Part shown: positions 28,901 through 37,000 of the stretch, in pieces
Layout of the letters: each line of letters begins with the position of its first letter
Position numbering within the stretch: position 1 is the stretch's first letter
From: Cryomorpha sp963748925
GTDB taxonomy: Bacteria; Bacteroidota; Bacteroidia; Flavobacteriales_D; Cryomorphaceae
DNA: 64,000 nucleotides
Assembly: GCA_963748925.1 (NCBI GenBank)
Contig: CAVVKG010000001.1
Coordinates: forward strand, 248,001-312,000
Direction: 5' to 3'
Notes under the pieces: model-generated
The model's database searches: none
The model's input: the letters and a program-made list of their open reading frames with translations, nothing else
What the model was told of the DNA's origin: nothing
Program-made: the position numbers and the translations under genes

Positions 28901-30708
28901 CTTCCAATAGTCACCGAGCAAGTTGCGGTGCAACCATTTGCATCCGTCACTTCTACAGTATAAGTTCCAGCTTCAAGTCCTGAGATATCAGCAGTTGTAT
29001 TGCCATTACTCCAGGCATAGGTATAAGGAGCAGTACCTGTAACAATCGAAACGGAAGCAGTTCCTGTACTTTCACCCTGGCAAACGTCATCACCTTCAGA
29101 ACATTGAACAGTAAGTGCCGCCTCGTTAGTAATAGTTACTTGACATTCATCCGTACATCCATTGGCATCTGTTACGACAACAGAATAAGAACCATTGGCA
29201 AGACCAGAGATCGAAGCAGAGGTTTCACCATTGCTCCATTCATAAGTATAAGCTCCACCACCGGTCAATACTTCAACAGAAGCTGAACCAAGTCCACCAC
29301 ATTCTCCGTTGGTAGAAGAACAGTCAATAGCAAGGGCGGGTTCGTTGGTAATTGTTACTTCACATTCATCCGTACATCCATTGGCATCAGTTACCACAAC
29401 AGAGTAAGTTCCATCTACAAGACCAGAGATCGAAGCAGAGGTTTCTTCATTAGACCAAAGGTAGGAGTAAGGTGAAGCACCACCAGTGACAGAAACGGAA
29501 GCCGAACCGAGTTCACCACAGAGGCCGGGCTCAGAAGAGCAAGTTGCTTCCGGAGCGTCATTGACAGTGACTTCAATCGAAGCAGAAGTTTCACATCCGT
29601 CAGAAGTAACGGTAACCGTATAAGTGGTAGTCTCAGTAGGAACTACAGTAATAGAAGCTGTAGTAGCACCACCTGGCGACCAGAGATAAGTATATTCGCC
29701 ATCTCCTGCAAGTGCGGAAGCTACAAGAGTAACAGACTCACCTGCACAGATTGTCGTGCAAACGGGAATATTAAAAAGGTTGGGTCCGCCTGAAAGGGCG
29801 AAGTTGATATCGAGGTGATTGGAGTTCAGGTTGAAGCCCGGACCGGAAGTGGGTTGAGATACGACATCAAAGTCTAGCCAACCTGAGGCACCGTATTCAC
29901 TTTCAACATTTAGGTTAGCACCTGTACCCACCTGGAAGGCTTCGCCGAAGCGAGATATGTTTATTACCGCACCGGCAAGGTCACCTTGACCGATAAGTAC
30001 CCCTTGGGTAGAAGTGTAGTAGTACCAGTCTGAGTTGTCAACATCACCAATGCAAACATCGTTTTCTTTTGGCGAGTTAGCCGGCGGTGTAAAGGTTCTT
30101 CCGGAGAAGGCGATAGCCGCTTCAAAGATCAGGTTGCTGTTTGCTTTATTGGTGTAAGTGGCAGTGAGCTGTGCAGTACCATCGGGACCTTCGGTGAAGG
30201 AACCATCAGTAACGGTCCAGTGCTTTTGTCCGGTGTAACCGTTCAAAAGATTGTTCGACCAGAACCCATACAAGCCGTTGTTGCAGTTTAGGGTGTTGTC
30301 TACCGTTGTTGACCCACCGTTATTTTGAACGAGTTCAAGGTCGTTTTCACAGAAAATGTCAACAAGAGGTTCTACAGAAGTAGCGACAGCCGTTGTGCAC
30401 ACAGCGGTACATCCATTCGCATCTGTTACGGTTACCGAATAGGTTCCTGCACCGAGTCCGGATATGGTAGCTGAAGTTGCTCCATTGCTCCAGAGGTAAG
30501 TAAAAGGTGAAGCACCGGAAAGAACTTCTACAGATGCAGAAGCAGACTCACCACACAGCCCATCGTTAGATGAGCAAGAAACAATTGGAAGGTCAAATAC
30601 TTCCGTATCATCAGAAGCGCTACCATCACAACCGTTAGCATCGCTATATGAATACGTTATCGTACTTGCTCCAATACCTGCTACGGCAGGATCGAAGGTA
30701 TAAGTCAT
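22861..30708 (-). CDS. Giant surface protein, central repeat fragment
   Basis: 2615 residues, the largest intact piece. Its apparent ATG lies inside a 90-bp duplicated segment and is not a real start. It carries five of the eight WYYYT modules (motif at about 30020, 28555, 27300, 26035 and 24790). Each begins after a C(D/E)xD-type linker and ends with TICAGESV and a SprB-like repeat of the YxYxWSNGETTASISGL...VTDANGC type. Next come the five 37-residue Cys-rich units (23761-24315) and two PPC-like domains. No enzyme motif is present; the composition is acidic, rich in Gly, Ser and Thr, as in extracellular adhesins. It breaks at about 22880. Confidence 0.75.
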   Translation of the reverse strand: MTYTFDPAVAGIGASTITYSYSDANGCDGSASDDTEVFDLPIVSCSSNDGLCGESASASVEVLSGASPFTYLWSNGATSATISGLGAGTYSVTVTDANGCTAVCTTAVATSVEPLVDIFCENDLELVQNNGGSTTVDNTLNCNNGLYGFWSNNLLNGYTGQKHWTVTDGSFTEGPDGTAQLTATYTNKANSNLIFEAAIAFSGRTFTPPANSPKENDVCIGDVDNSDWYYYTSTQGVLIGQGDLAGAVINISRFGEAFQVGTGANLNVESEYGASGWLDFDVVSQPTSGPGFNLNSNHLDINFALSGGPNLFNIPVCTTICAGESVTLVASALAGDGEYTYLWSPGGATTASITVVPTETTTYTVTVTSDGCETSASIEVTVNDAPEATCSSEPGLCGELGSASVSVTGGASPYSYLWSNEETSASISGLVDGTYSVVVTDANGCTDECEVTITNEPALAIDCSSTNGECGGLGSASVEVLTGGGAYTYEWSNGETSASISGLANGSYSVVVTDANGCTDECQVTITNEAALTVQCSEGDDVCQGESTGTASVSIVTGTAPYTYAWSNGNTTADISGLEAGTYTVEVTDANGCTATCSVTIGSFPQPIAAIDCEDIVGLNSSVSGVDDSDPTCNGNPNYTFYSGNLLSGNKYWTITDGLFDEYADGSASLTGTVTNVANANWSFDLDVVFSGKTFTTPAGSPKEGNCVNDVSDVEWYYYTETAGLLIGTSDLAGAVVELSRKGEAFQVGVGAHLNDPTVYGASGWLYFNVLSQPASGPTLNDNNASGDFNFELPNGPGLLDVPSCLTICAGESVQLFASGFGGGGGFTFEWATGETTASISVSPIVNTTYSVTVTDANGCSDTAEVEVIVNNGPEIACSSQDGQCGGLGSASVTVLNEGSFTYAWSNGETSAAIANLADGTYSVVVTDANGCTDECDVTIANGPDLTVECSEGDAVCLGESTGTASATASGGTGVISYLWSTGETTTEISGLEAGVYTVVVTDEAGCTATCSVTIGSVPAPLVDIACDADPLLSLGGSNSVANATGCNNLDYAFWSSSLLNAYGVDPHWSIVGGSFVENLSGSAIFTGSFVNNDDSNLSFDFNVVFGGRTYSPPAGSPKETGGPCSADVDNTDWYYYTSTTGTLIGTGDLAGAVVNVSRSGPAFQIGTGANENDMIVYGASGWLNVVIVSNPINGPAFNAGTGHCDFNIELPNGPQLSGEPSCLTICAGESVELFATALPEAGNYAFLWSTGENTASITVSPGSTTNYSVTVTDLDTDCSTTVEVTVTVNDGPEIACSATDVVCGVNGSVAVTDNSDYSYVWTNAANEVVGNTASVLNLPAGTYTVVVTDENGCMATCNATIADQPALTAECEGTDGLCGESASATVSTNGGASPYIYLWSNGGTTATISGLGSGTYSVVVTDANGCQADCSVEVDTSIEPLVDILCEDDQQLVLNGGGSQTVENTVNCTNGPYAFWSNTLVNAYTSEKQWSVTNGSFVEGPGGTAQLTATYTNNSDNSLVFEASITFSGRTFTPPANSPKENDVCVGDLDNTDWYYYTQTDGTLIGQGALAGAVVHVSRFGEAFQIGTGANLNVANEYGASAWLDFEVLSQPSTGGLLNVNSGHCDINFALNGGPNLFNVPDCTVLCAGESATLVASALAGNGSYTYLWSPGGETTASITVSPLVSTTYTVIVTSDGCTAEASIDLTVNDAPEILCSSENGQCGTLGSATVSVLSGTGPYTYAWSNDETTVDISELTDGTYTVTVTDANGCNASCEVEIANEPALTVNCSIDEGPCGELASATATPSGGASPYTYLWSNGGTTATISELSSGTYSVMVTDANGCEGECEVIIEPSITPLVDIVCDFDPTQLFEGDGSVTNVTGCYSFGYAFWTNNLLSAYNVNPHWSIVDGSFVENPSGSAFFTGSFVNNEDPNLSFDFNVVFGGRTYTAPAGSPKETGGPCSEDVDNTDWYYYTSTTGTLIGTGDLAGAVVNLSRMGPSFQIGTGANENDMNVYGASGWLNVEIVSNPTNGPAFTQNSGHLDFNLTLPFGPQLGDIPSCLTICEGESVELFAVALPNTGSYSYEWSTGATTQSIVVSPGESTDYSVTITSGSCSNTATVTVTVEDCSIVYDCPELQANIGDACDDGMANTENDVVTIDCGCVGTEVFDCPALEANIGDACDDGMANTENDVVTIDCGCIGTEVFDCPALEANIGDACDDGMANTENDVVTIDCGCVGTEVFDCPALEANIGDACDDGMANTENDVVTIDCGCVGTEVFDCPALEANIGDACDDGDDSTINDVIGEDCNCAGESIVPVNDLTCDAIRLECADAVTGSTEFATSDGEPTVFCGTTPGAPGVWYSIIGTGAQTTVSLCGSSYDTKLNVYSGLCDELLCVTGNDDNSNACVLGNNSQLTFDAVLNAEYFIFVNGFSGATGEFALAITCVEYDCQEALANIGDACDDGDPTTYDDEIGADCGCSGTLFDCVDLLVNFGDSCDDEDPTTTDDLIGADCECAGTPIVAPENDEACTATLLECGDNLSGQSFVGATQSFDDACSGSGIADVWYTFVTDGTQEVTVAETETDVVVDLWSGDECANLTPVFGCVDIRRKLYGY
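23761..24315 (-). repeat. Five tandem 111-bp units encoding 37-residue Cys-rich repeats
   Basis: The period is exactly 111 bp (units at 24205-24315, 24094-24204, 23983-24093, 23872-23982 and 23761-23871). The encoded unit begins (F/Y)DCP, includes ANIGDACDDGMANTENDVV and DCGC, and ends GTEV. Units 2-4 are almost identical at DNA level; unit 1 differs at its start and unit 5 in its second half (DDSTINDVIGEDCNCAGE). Four cysteines per unit suggest a small disulfide- or Ca-stabilised module. Confidence 0.95.
26825..27945 (-). repeat. Long near-identical direct repeat, copy 1 (partner at 32600-33720)
   Basis: About 1.1 kb aligned at a constant offset of 5775 bases with the segment at 32600-33720, with only scattered base differences over the parts compared by eye. 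It encodes a WYYYT module plus flanking SprB-like repeats. Confidence 0.8.
28025..28930 (-). repeat. Long near-identical direct repeat, copy 1 (partner at 31080-31985)
   Basis: About 0.9 kb aligned at a constant offset of 3054 bases with 31080-31985. Both encode the module with CEDIVGLNSSVSGVDDSDPT and a polyglycine GFGGGGGFTFEW turn, differing by few bases. Confidence 0.8.
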
Positions 30709-30872
30709 TCCATTACCATCATCGGTAACGCCGGAACCACTGTACGTGCCACCAGTAGGAGATCCACCGCTGAGTCCGGCTGTCGAAGGTATAAGTCATT
30801 CCATTACCATCATCGGTAACGCCGGAACCACTGTACGTGCCACCAGTAGGAGATCCACCGCTGAGTCCGGCT
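30692..30872 (-). repeat. Perfect 90-bp tandem duplication that breaks the reading frame
   Basis: Bases 30692-30781 recur at 30783-30872, separated by one base, so the period is 91. Because 91 is not a multiple of 3 the duplication shifts the frame. Deleting one period joins GGTYSGSGVTDDGNGMTYTF directly to DPAVAGIGAS, restoring a normal Ig-like module. Confidence 0.95.
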
Positions 30873-30988
30873 TGAACACCTGCGTCAATACAAAGATCAG
30901 CAGGAGCAGTAAAGCTTACAGGATCCGGAACAATAATGTTTACTTCTACAGAACACTCCTCCGTACATCCATTGGCATCAGTTACCAC
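30719..30988 (-). CDS. Giant surface protein, short fragment between two frame breaks
   Basis: 89 codons linking two larger pieces. It completes a SprB-like repeat (VTDANGCTEECSVEVN), then enters an Ig-like module (FTAPADLCIDAGVQAGLSGG) and reaches GMTYTFD. There the 90-bp duplication throws it out of frame (SRTQRWISYWWHV... is a shifted re-reading of the same DNA). Its apparent start is an internal GTG/Val codon, so it is not a separate gene. Confidence 0.5.
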   Translation of the reverse strand: MVTDANGCTEECSVEVNIIVPDPVSFTAPADLCIDAGVQAGLSGGSPTGGTYSGSGVTDDGNGMTYTFDSRTQRWISYWWHVQWFRRYR

Positions 30989-33900
30989 AACAGAGTATGT
31001 TCCATCTGCAAGATCAGAGATCGAGCAGAGGTTTCACCATTGCTCCAGGCAAACGTGTACGGACCATTTCCGCTTAAGACAGTAACCGAAGCCGAACCAA
31101 GTCCGCTACATTGTCCATCTTGAGAAGAACAAACGATTTCCGGACCATCATTTACTATTACTTCTACCTCTGCAGTGTCAGAACATCCGTTGGCGTCAGT
31201 AACAGTTACTGAGTAAGTAGTATTAACAATAGGAGATACAGAAATAGAAGCTGTTGTTTCACCAGTAGCCCACTCGAAAGTGAATCCACCGCCGCCTCCA
31301 AAACCAGAGGCAAAGAGTTGAACAGATTCGCCTGCACAAATAGTGAGACAAGAAGGAACATCAAGAAGGCCGGGGCCATTTGGAAGTTCAAAATTAAAGT
31401 CACCACTTGCATTGTTATCATTAAGTGTAGGACCACTTGTCGGCTGGGAGAGTACATTAAAGTACAGCCATCCGCTGGCACCATATACTGTTGGATCATT
31501 TAAGTGAGCTCCAACACCTACCTGGAATGCTTCTCCTTTTCTGGAAAGTTCAACCACAGCACCAGCAAGATCGCCGGTACCAATAAGTAAGCCTGCAGTC
31601 TCAGTATAGTAATACCATTCCACATCGCTCACATCATTTACACAGTTTCCATCTTTCGGAGACCCAGCAGGAGTAGTAAAAGTTTTACCAGAGAATACCA
31701 CGTCCAGATCAAAGCTCCAGTTAGCATTAGCAACATTTGTTACTGTACCGGTAAGGGAAGCAGAACCATCTGCATATTCATCAAATAATCCATCGGTAAT
31801 CGTCCAGTATTTGTTTCCTGAAAGCAGGTTACCAGAATAGAAAGTATAGTTTGGATTGCCGTTACAAGTAGGATCACTGTCATCGACACCCGATACACTT
31901 GAGTTTAGACCTACAATGTCTTCACAATCAATAGCTGCAATAGGTTGCGGAAAGCTTCCGATAGTTACCGAGCAAGTTGCAGTACAACCAGCTTCATCAG
32001 TAACAACTACGGTATATACACCCGCTTCAAGACCAGAGATCTCAGTAGTAGTTTCACCGGTAGACCACAAATAAGATATAACTCCTGTACCACCAAAAGC
32101 GGTAGCAGATGCTGTACCAGTGCTTTCGCCCAGACAAACGGCATCGCCTTCAGAGCATTCTACGGTAAGGTCAGGACCGTTTGCGATTGTTACATCACAC
32201 TCATCCGTACATCCATTGGCATCTGTTACCACAACAGAATAAGAACCATTGGCAAGACCAGAGATCGAAGCAGAGGTTTCACCATTGTTCCAGGCATAAG
32301 TATAATCTCCACCGCCGGTCAATACTTCAACAGAAGCTGAACCAAGTCCACCACATTCTCCGTTGGTAGAAGAACAGTTAATAGCAAGGGCAGGTTCGTT
32401 GGTGATTGTTACTTCACATTCATCCGTGCATCCGTTAGCATCAGTTACTACAACAGAGTAGGTTCCATCTGCAAGACCAGAGATCGAGGCATCATTTTCC
32501 CCATTGCTCCAGGCAAACGTGTACGGGCCATTTCCGCTTAAGACAGTAACCGAAGCCGAACCAAGTCCGCCACATTGTCCATCTTGAGAAGAACAAGTAA
32601 TTTCCGGGCCATCATTCACAGTTACAGTAACTTCAACAGTAGTAGAACAGTCTGTATCCAGATCGGTAACGGTTACAGAATAATTAGTTGTTGAACCTGG
32701 GCTAACCGTTATAGAAGCTGTGTTTTCGCCAGTTGACCAAAGGAAAGCATAGTTTCCGGCTTCGGGAAGGGCAGTAGCAAAAAGCTCAACCGATTCACCC
32801 GCACAGATAGTCAGGCAAGAAGGCTCACCCGAAAGCTGTGGACCATTAGGCAATTCAATATTAAAGTCGCAGTGACCAGTACCGGCATTAAAGGCAGGAC
32901 CATTTGTAGGGTTGCTTACAATCACCACATTCAACCAACCGCTGGCACCATAAACGATCATGTCATTTTCATTGGCCCCAGTTCCGATTTGGAAAGCAGG
33001 TCCGGAACGCGACACGTTCACAACCGCTCCGGCGAGGTCACCGGTACCGATTAGTGTACCAGTTGTCGAGGTGTAGTAATACCAGTCGGTATTATCCACA
33101 TCGGCACTACAAGGTTCACCTGTTTCTTTAGGTGATCCGGCTGGTGGTGAATATGTTTTCCCACCAAATACCACATTAAAGTCAAAGGAAAGATTAGAAT
33201 CGTCATTGTTTACAAAAGAACCGGTAAAGATTGCAGAACCACTTAGGTTTTCAACAAAGCTTCCACCGACAATAGACCAATGCGGATCAACACCGTAAGC
33301 ATTAAGAAGCGAGCTGCTCCAGAAGGCGTAATCGAGGTTATTGCATCCGGTAGCGTTAGCTACAGAGTTAGAACCACCAAGAGAGAGTAGGGGATCTGCA
33401 TCACAAGCGATATCAACAAGAGGAGCAGGAACAGAACCAATAGTTACCGAGCAAGTTGCAGTACAACCGGCTTCATCAGTAACGACTACGGTGTAGACAC
33501 CCGCTTCAAGACCAGAGATCTCAGTAGTAGTTTCACCGGTAGACCATAAATAAGATATAACTCCTGTACCACCAGAAGCGGTAGCAGATGCTGTACCAGT
33601 GCTTTCGCCCAGACAAACAGCATCGCTTTCAGAGCATTCTACGGTAAGGTCAGGACCGTTTGCGATTGTTACATCACACTCATCCGTACATCCATTGGCA
33701 TCTGTTACAACAACAGAATAAGAACCATTGGCAAGACCAGAGATCGAAGCAGAGGTTTCACCATTGTTCCAGACATAAGAGTAGGGTGCAGTACCAGTGG
33801 TAACAGCTACCGAAGCAGAACCAAGCATTCCACATTCTCCGTTGGTAGAAGAACAGTCAATAGCAAGGGCAGGTTCGTTGGTGATTGTTACTTCACATTC

Positions 33901-34065
33901 ATCCGTGCATCCGTTAGCATCAGTTACCAAAACAGAGTAGGTTCCATCTGCAAGATTAGCCATGGCAGCAGTGGTTTCACCATTGCTCCATGCGTGTGAA
34001 AGACTTGTATCAAAGGAGCAAATAGTCACCGAGCAAGTTGCGGTGCAACCATTTGCATCCGTCAC
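30982..34065 (-). CDS. Giant surface protein, repeat fragment 2
   Basis: 1027 residues beginning inside a SprB-like repeat (the GTG of EVTDANGC is read as a start), so it lacks a true start. Its first 40 residues contain an unusual junction, CSVTICSFDTSLSHAWSNGE: the usual linker after CSVTIGS is replaced by the tail of another repeat. Two WYYYT modules follow (motif near 33075 and 31610), with SprB-like repeats between them. The frame is lost at about 31026, where one A of the GATCGAAGCAGAGG seen in sister repeats is missing, and the last ~15 residues (ARSLILQMEHTLLW) are off-frame. Confidence 0.65.
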   Translation of the reverse strand: MTDANGCTATCSVTICSFDTSLSHAWSNGETTAAMANLADGTYSVLVTDANGCTDECEVTITNEPALAIDCSSTNGECGMLGSASVAVTTGTAPYSYVWNNGETSASISGLANGSYSVVVTDANGCTDECDVTIANGPDLTVECSESDAVCLGESTGTASATASGGTGVISYLWSTGETTTEISGLEAGVYTVVVTDEAGCTATCSVTIGSVPAPLVDIACDADPLLSLGGSNSVANATGCNNLDYAFWSSSLLNAYGVDPHWSIVGGSFVENLSGSAIFTGSFVNNDDSNLSFDFNVVFGGKTYSPPAGSPKETGEPCSADVDNTDWYYYTSTTGTLIGTGDLAGAVVNVSRSGPAFQIGTGANENDMIVYGASGWLNVVIVSNPTNGPAFNAGTGHCDFNIELPNGPQLSGEPSCLTICAGESVELFATALPEAGNYAFLWSTGENTASITVSPGSTTNYSVTVTDLDTDCSTTVEVTVTVNDGPEITCSSQDGQCGGLGSASVTVLSGNGPYTFAWSNGENDASISGLADGTYSVVVTDANGCTDECEVTITNEPALAINCSSTNGECGGLGSASVEVLTGGGDYTYAWNNGETSASISGLANGSYSVVVTDANGCTDECDVTIANGPDLTVECSEGDAVCLGESTGTASATAFGGTGVISYLWSTGETTTEISGLEAGVYTVVVTDEAGCTATCSVTIGSFPQPIAAIDCEDIVGLNSSVSGVDDSDPTCNGNPNYTFYSGNLLSGNKYWTITDGLFDEYADGSASLTGTVTNVANANWSFDLDVVFSGKTFTTPAGSPKDGNCVNDVSDVEWYYYTETAGLLIGTGDLAGAVVELSRKGEAFQVGVGAHLNDPTVYGASGWLYFNVLSQPTSGPTLNDNNASGDFNFELPNGPGLLDVPSCLTICAGESVQLFASGFGGGGGFTFEWATGETTASISVSPIVNTTYSVTVTDANGCSDTAEVEVIVNDGPEIVCSSQDGQCSGLGSASVTVLSGNGPYTFAWSNGETSARSLILQMEHTLLW

Positions 34066-34067
34066 TT

Positions 34068-37000
34068 CTACAGTATAAGTTCCAGCTTCAAGTCCAGAGA
34101 TATCAGCAGTTGTATTGCCGTTACACCAGACATAGGTATAAGGAGCAGTACCTGTAACAATCGAAACGGAAGCAGTTCCTGTACCAGTCTTTCACCCTGG
34201 CAAACGTCATCACCTTCAGAACATTGAACAGTAAGTGCCGCCTCGTTAGTAATAATTACTTGACATTCATCCGTACATCCATTGGCATCTGTTACAACAA
34301 CAGAATAAGAACCATTGGCAAGACCAGAGATCAAAGCAGAGGTTTCACCATTGCTCCATTCATAAGTATAGTCTCCACCACCGGTCAATACTTCAACAGA
34401 AGCAGAGCCAAGTCCACCGCATTCTCCGTTGGTAGAAGAACAGTCAATAGCAAGGGCTGGTTGATCAGCAATAGTAGCATTGCATGTAGCAGTACAACCA
34501 TTTTCATCGGTAACGACCACCGTATAGGTTCCGGCAGGAAGACTAAGTACCGAAGCTGCATTTCCAACAACTTCATCAGCGGCATTTGTCCATATGTACG
34601 AATAGTCAGAGTTATCGGTAGTAGCCACGGATCCATTCACGCCACATACTACGTCGGTAGCAGAACATTCAATTACAGGTAGTGGATTAACCACAAAACT
34701 AATTGTGTTTGATTCACCTGTAAAGAAGTTGTCACAACCGACTCTTCTAGCACATCGGATGTAGTAAGTATTTTCAGTAATCGGACCAGGGATAGTAAGT
34801 GTAAGTCCGTCTTCACCTGGAACTAGAGACCAGTCTGTATTTCCTACAATATTTGGAACATCTACATTGCTAGTCATCCAAACAATCTCCAAATCTCCAA
34901 CGCCACCAGATGGGTCTGCAACACTTCCGATGATGATAGGGCCATCAATTTGACCACAAGCGATATCACCACCGCCAATTTCACCTGGATCGGTGACGTT
35001 GCAGCAAGGCTCAACAGTTATTGTTGAACTGCAAGTATTTGAACACCCACTTTCATCAGTAACTGTAACTGTGTAAGACCCGGCTCCCAGATTCGAAATT
35101 GTTGCTCCATTAGAGATAACTACATTAGGATGAGTATCATTTACCCATTCGTATAGGTAACTTTCGTTGAATGTAGCAGATATTGAGCCTTGATTATTAT
35201 TGGTGCAATCACCGTTTGTCGGAATACATGTAACAGAAAGGATACAGCAATCCAGATAATCACCGCTAACATTTCCATCTACATAATTTTCATTTACTGC
35301 TGTTACCGCATCGTTCAATTCACTGAAGGAGTAACTAGAAGAACAGCCACCCAATTTCAAATTTGCTTCAATAAGAAGCTCTTCGACTGTCCACCCGGCA
35401 AAAGTTCCATATAGTACAACTAATTCACGAAGCGGAACTAATCCAGAAGAGTAGGTAGGAATATTATCATCAAAGCCGATACTTATTGTTGCAGCAAGGA
35501 CCTGACTGATAAAAACATTTCCGGGACAATTCGGGTCAATAGCGTTCCCAATAGGAAGACTGGATGCTGAACCACCACACGGTAAAAAATCAGTTATTGA
35601 CTGGGCAGTTGTGAAAGTAAAAGTATTGTCACATCCTATTTCAATTCCACTAGGAAAGCCCTGTGCGAAATTCGCATGAAGGTAGGCTCCAGGATTACCT
35701 CCATTTGGAGATGATCCCCAGCCGCCTTGAGTTTGGGTTCTGTAACCTGTACACTGCAAGGGCATAGGGGGTTGATTTACACAACACTCGCTCCAGGCTG
35801 TGCAACCATTTGCATCAGTAACCAAAACTGAATACACACCAGCAGCAACGTTTTGTATAGAAGAAGTTGTAGTACCTGTATTCCACAAATAAGTATAAGG
35901 TTCAACTCCACCATTTGCAATAATTCCGACTGAACCATCTGCTGCTTGCCATTCAGAAGCGTCTGTTGAATTACAGCTTAATTCAATTTGTGGGAGAACT
36001 GTTACCTCGATAGATGTAGTGGTCTCGCTTCCATTCGCATCCGTTACCGTAACGGTATAAGTACTAGTTAAATTTGGACTTACAGAAATAGACGGGGAAA
36101 TATCTCCAGTATTCCAGGAGTAAGTAAAGGGGGCTATACCAACAACACCTGAAGCAAATAGCTCCACTGTTTCGCCGGCACAGATGGCATTGCATGAAGG
36201 AATGTCTAAAAGGCCAGGACCTTGTGGTAATTCAAAATTAAAATCACCATGTGCATTATTCGTTTCTAGAGTTGGACCGTTAGTTGGTTGAGAAAGGATA
36301 TGAAAGTTTAACCAACCACTTGCACCATAAACCGAAGGGTCATTCAAATGTGCACCTTCTCCAACCTGAAAGGCTTCACCCATGCGAGACAGCTCCACAA
36401 CTGCTCCGTTAAGTGCGCCACTTCCAGTTAAAACTCCAGCGGTGCTCGTATAATAATACCAATCTACATTGGATACGTCTGAAACACAATTGCCAGATTT
36501 CGGAGAATTGGCAGGAGGTGTAAATGTTTTACCAGAGAAGACTACATTTAAATCAAAGATCCAATTTGCATTATCCGTGTTCGTCACTGTTCCTGTAAAT
36601 GACGCAGACCCATTTGCAAATTCGTCAAAAACTCCATTGCTAATTGTCCAGTATTTACTTCCTGAAAGTAAGTTTCCAGACCAAAACGCATAAGTAGGAT
36701 GGGTACCGCATATCGGATGACTATTGTCAACAGTTGTTTCACTCGAATTCTGAGTGATATCTGCGCAATCTATAACCGCTAGTGGTTGTGGTAAAATAGT
36801 AATAGCAACTTGGTTTGACTCGCCTGTGAAGAAATCTGTGCAACCCGCGCGTCGGGCACATCGAATATAGTAGGTGTCTTGAGTAATAGGGCCCGGAATG
36901 GTGAGGGTCAGGCCAAATTCACCAGGTACCTGAGACCAAAATTCACTACCTTCAAAATTCGGGACATCAACATGGCTCATCATCCATACTATTTCCAATT

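Larger units (their letters stand above)
24480..36810 (-). repeat. Eight copies of a ~200-residue WYYYT module in the giant protein
   Basis: Each copy has, in order: a Cys-containing opening; (A/T)FW/Y-S-(N/G)-LL; a W-(S/T)-(I/V) strand; F(S/G)G(K/R)(T)(F/Y)(T/S)(P/T)PA(G/N)SPK; DWYYYT or EWYYYT; a GxLAGAVVxxSR segment; AFQ(V/I)G; VYGASGWL or similar; and a C-terminal TICAGE. The WYYYT codons lie near 24790, 26035, 27300, 28555, 30020, 31610, 33075 and 36455, so the first four are spaced about 1.25 kb. Copies at 28.5 and 31.6 kb, and at 27.3 and 33.1 kb, are near-identical pairs. Confidence 0.85.

Noticed and set aside
30719..34065. Separate genes for each fragment of the giant locus
   Set aside because: The apparent starts are internal Val/Met codons inside repeats, no ribosome sites or signal peptides precede them, and the off-frame ends match shifted repeat sequence.
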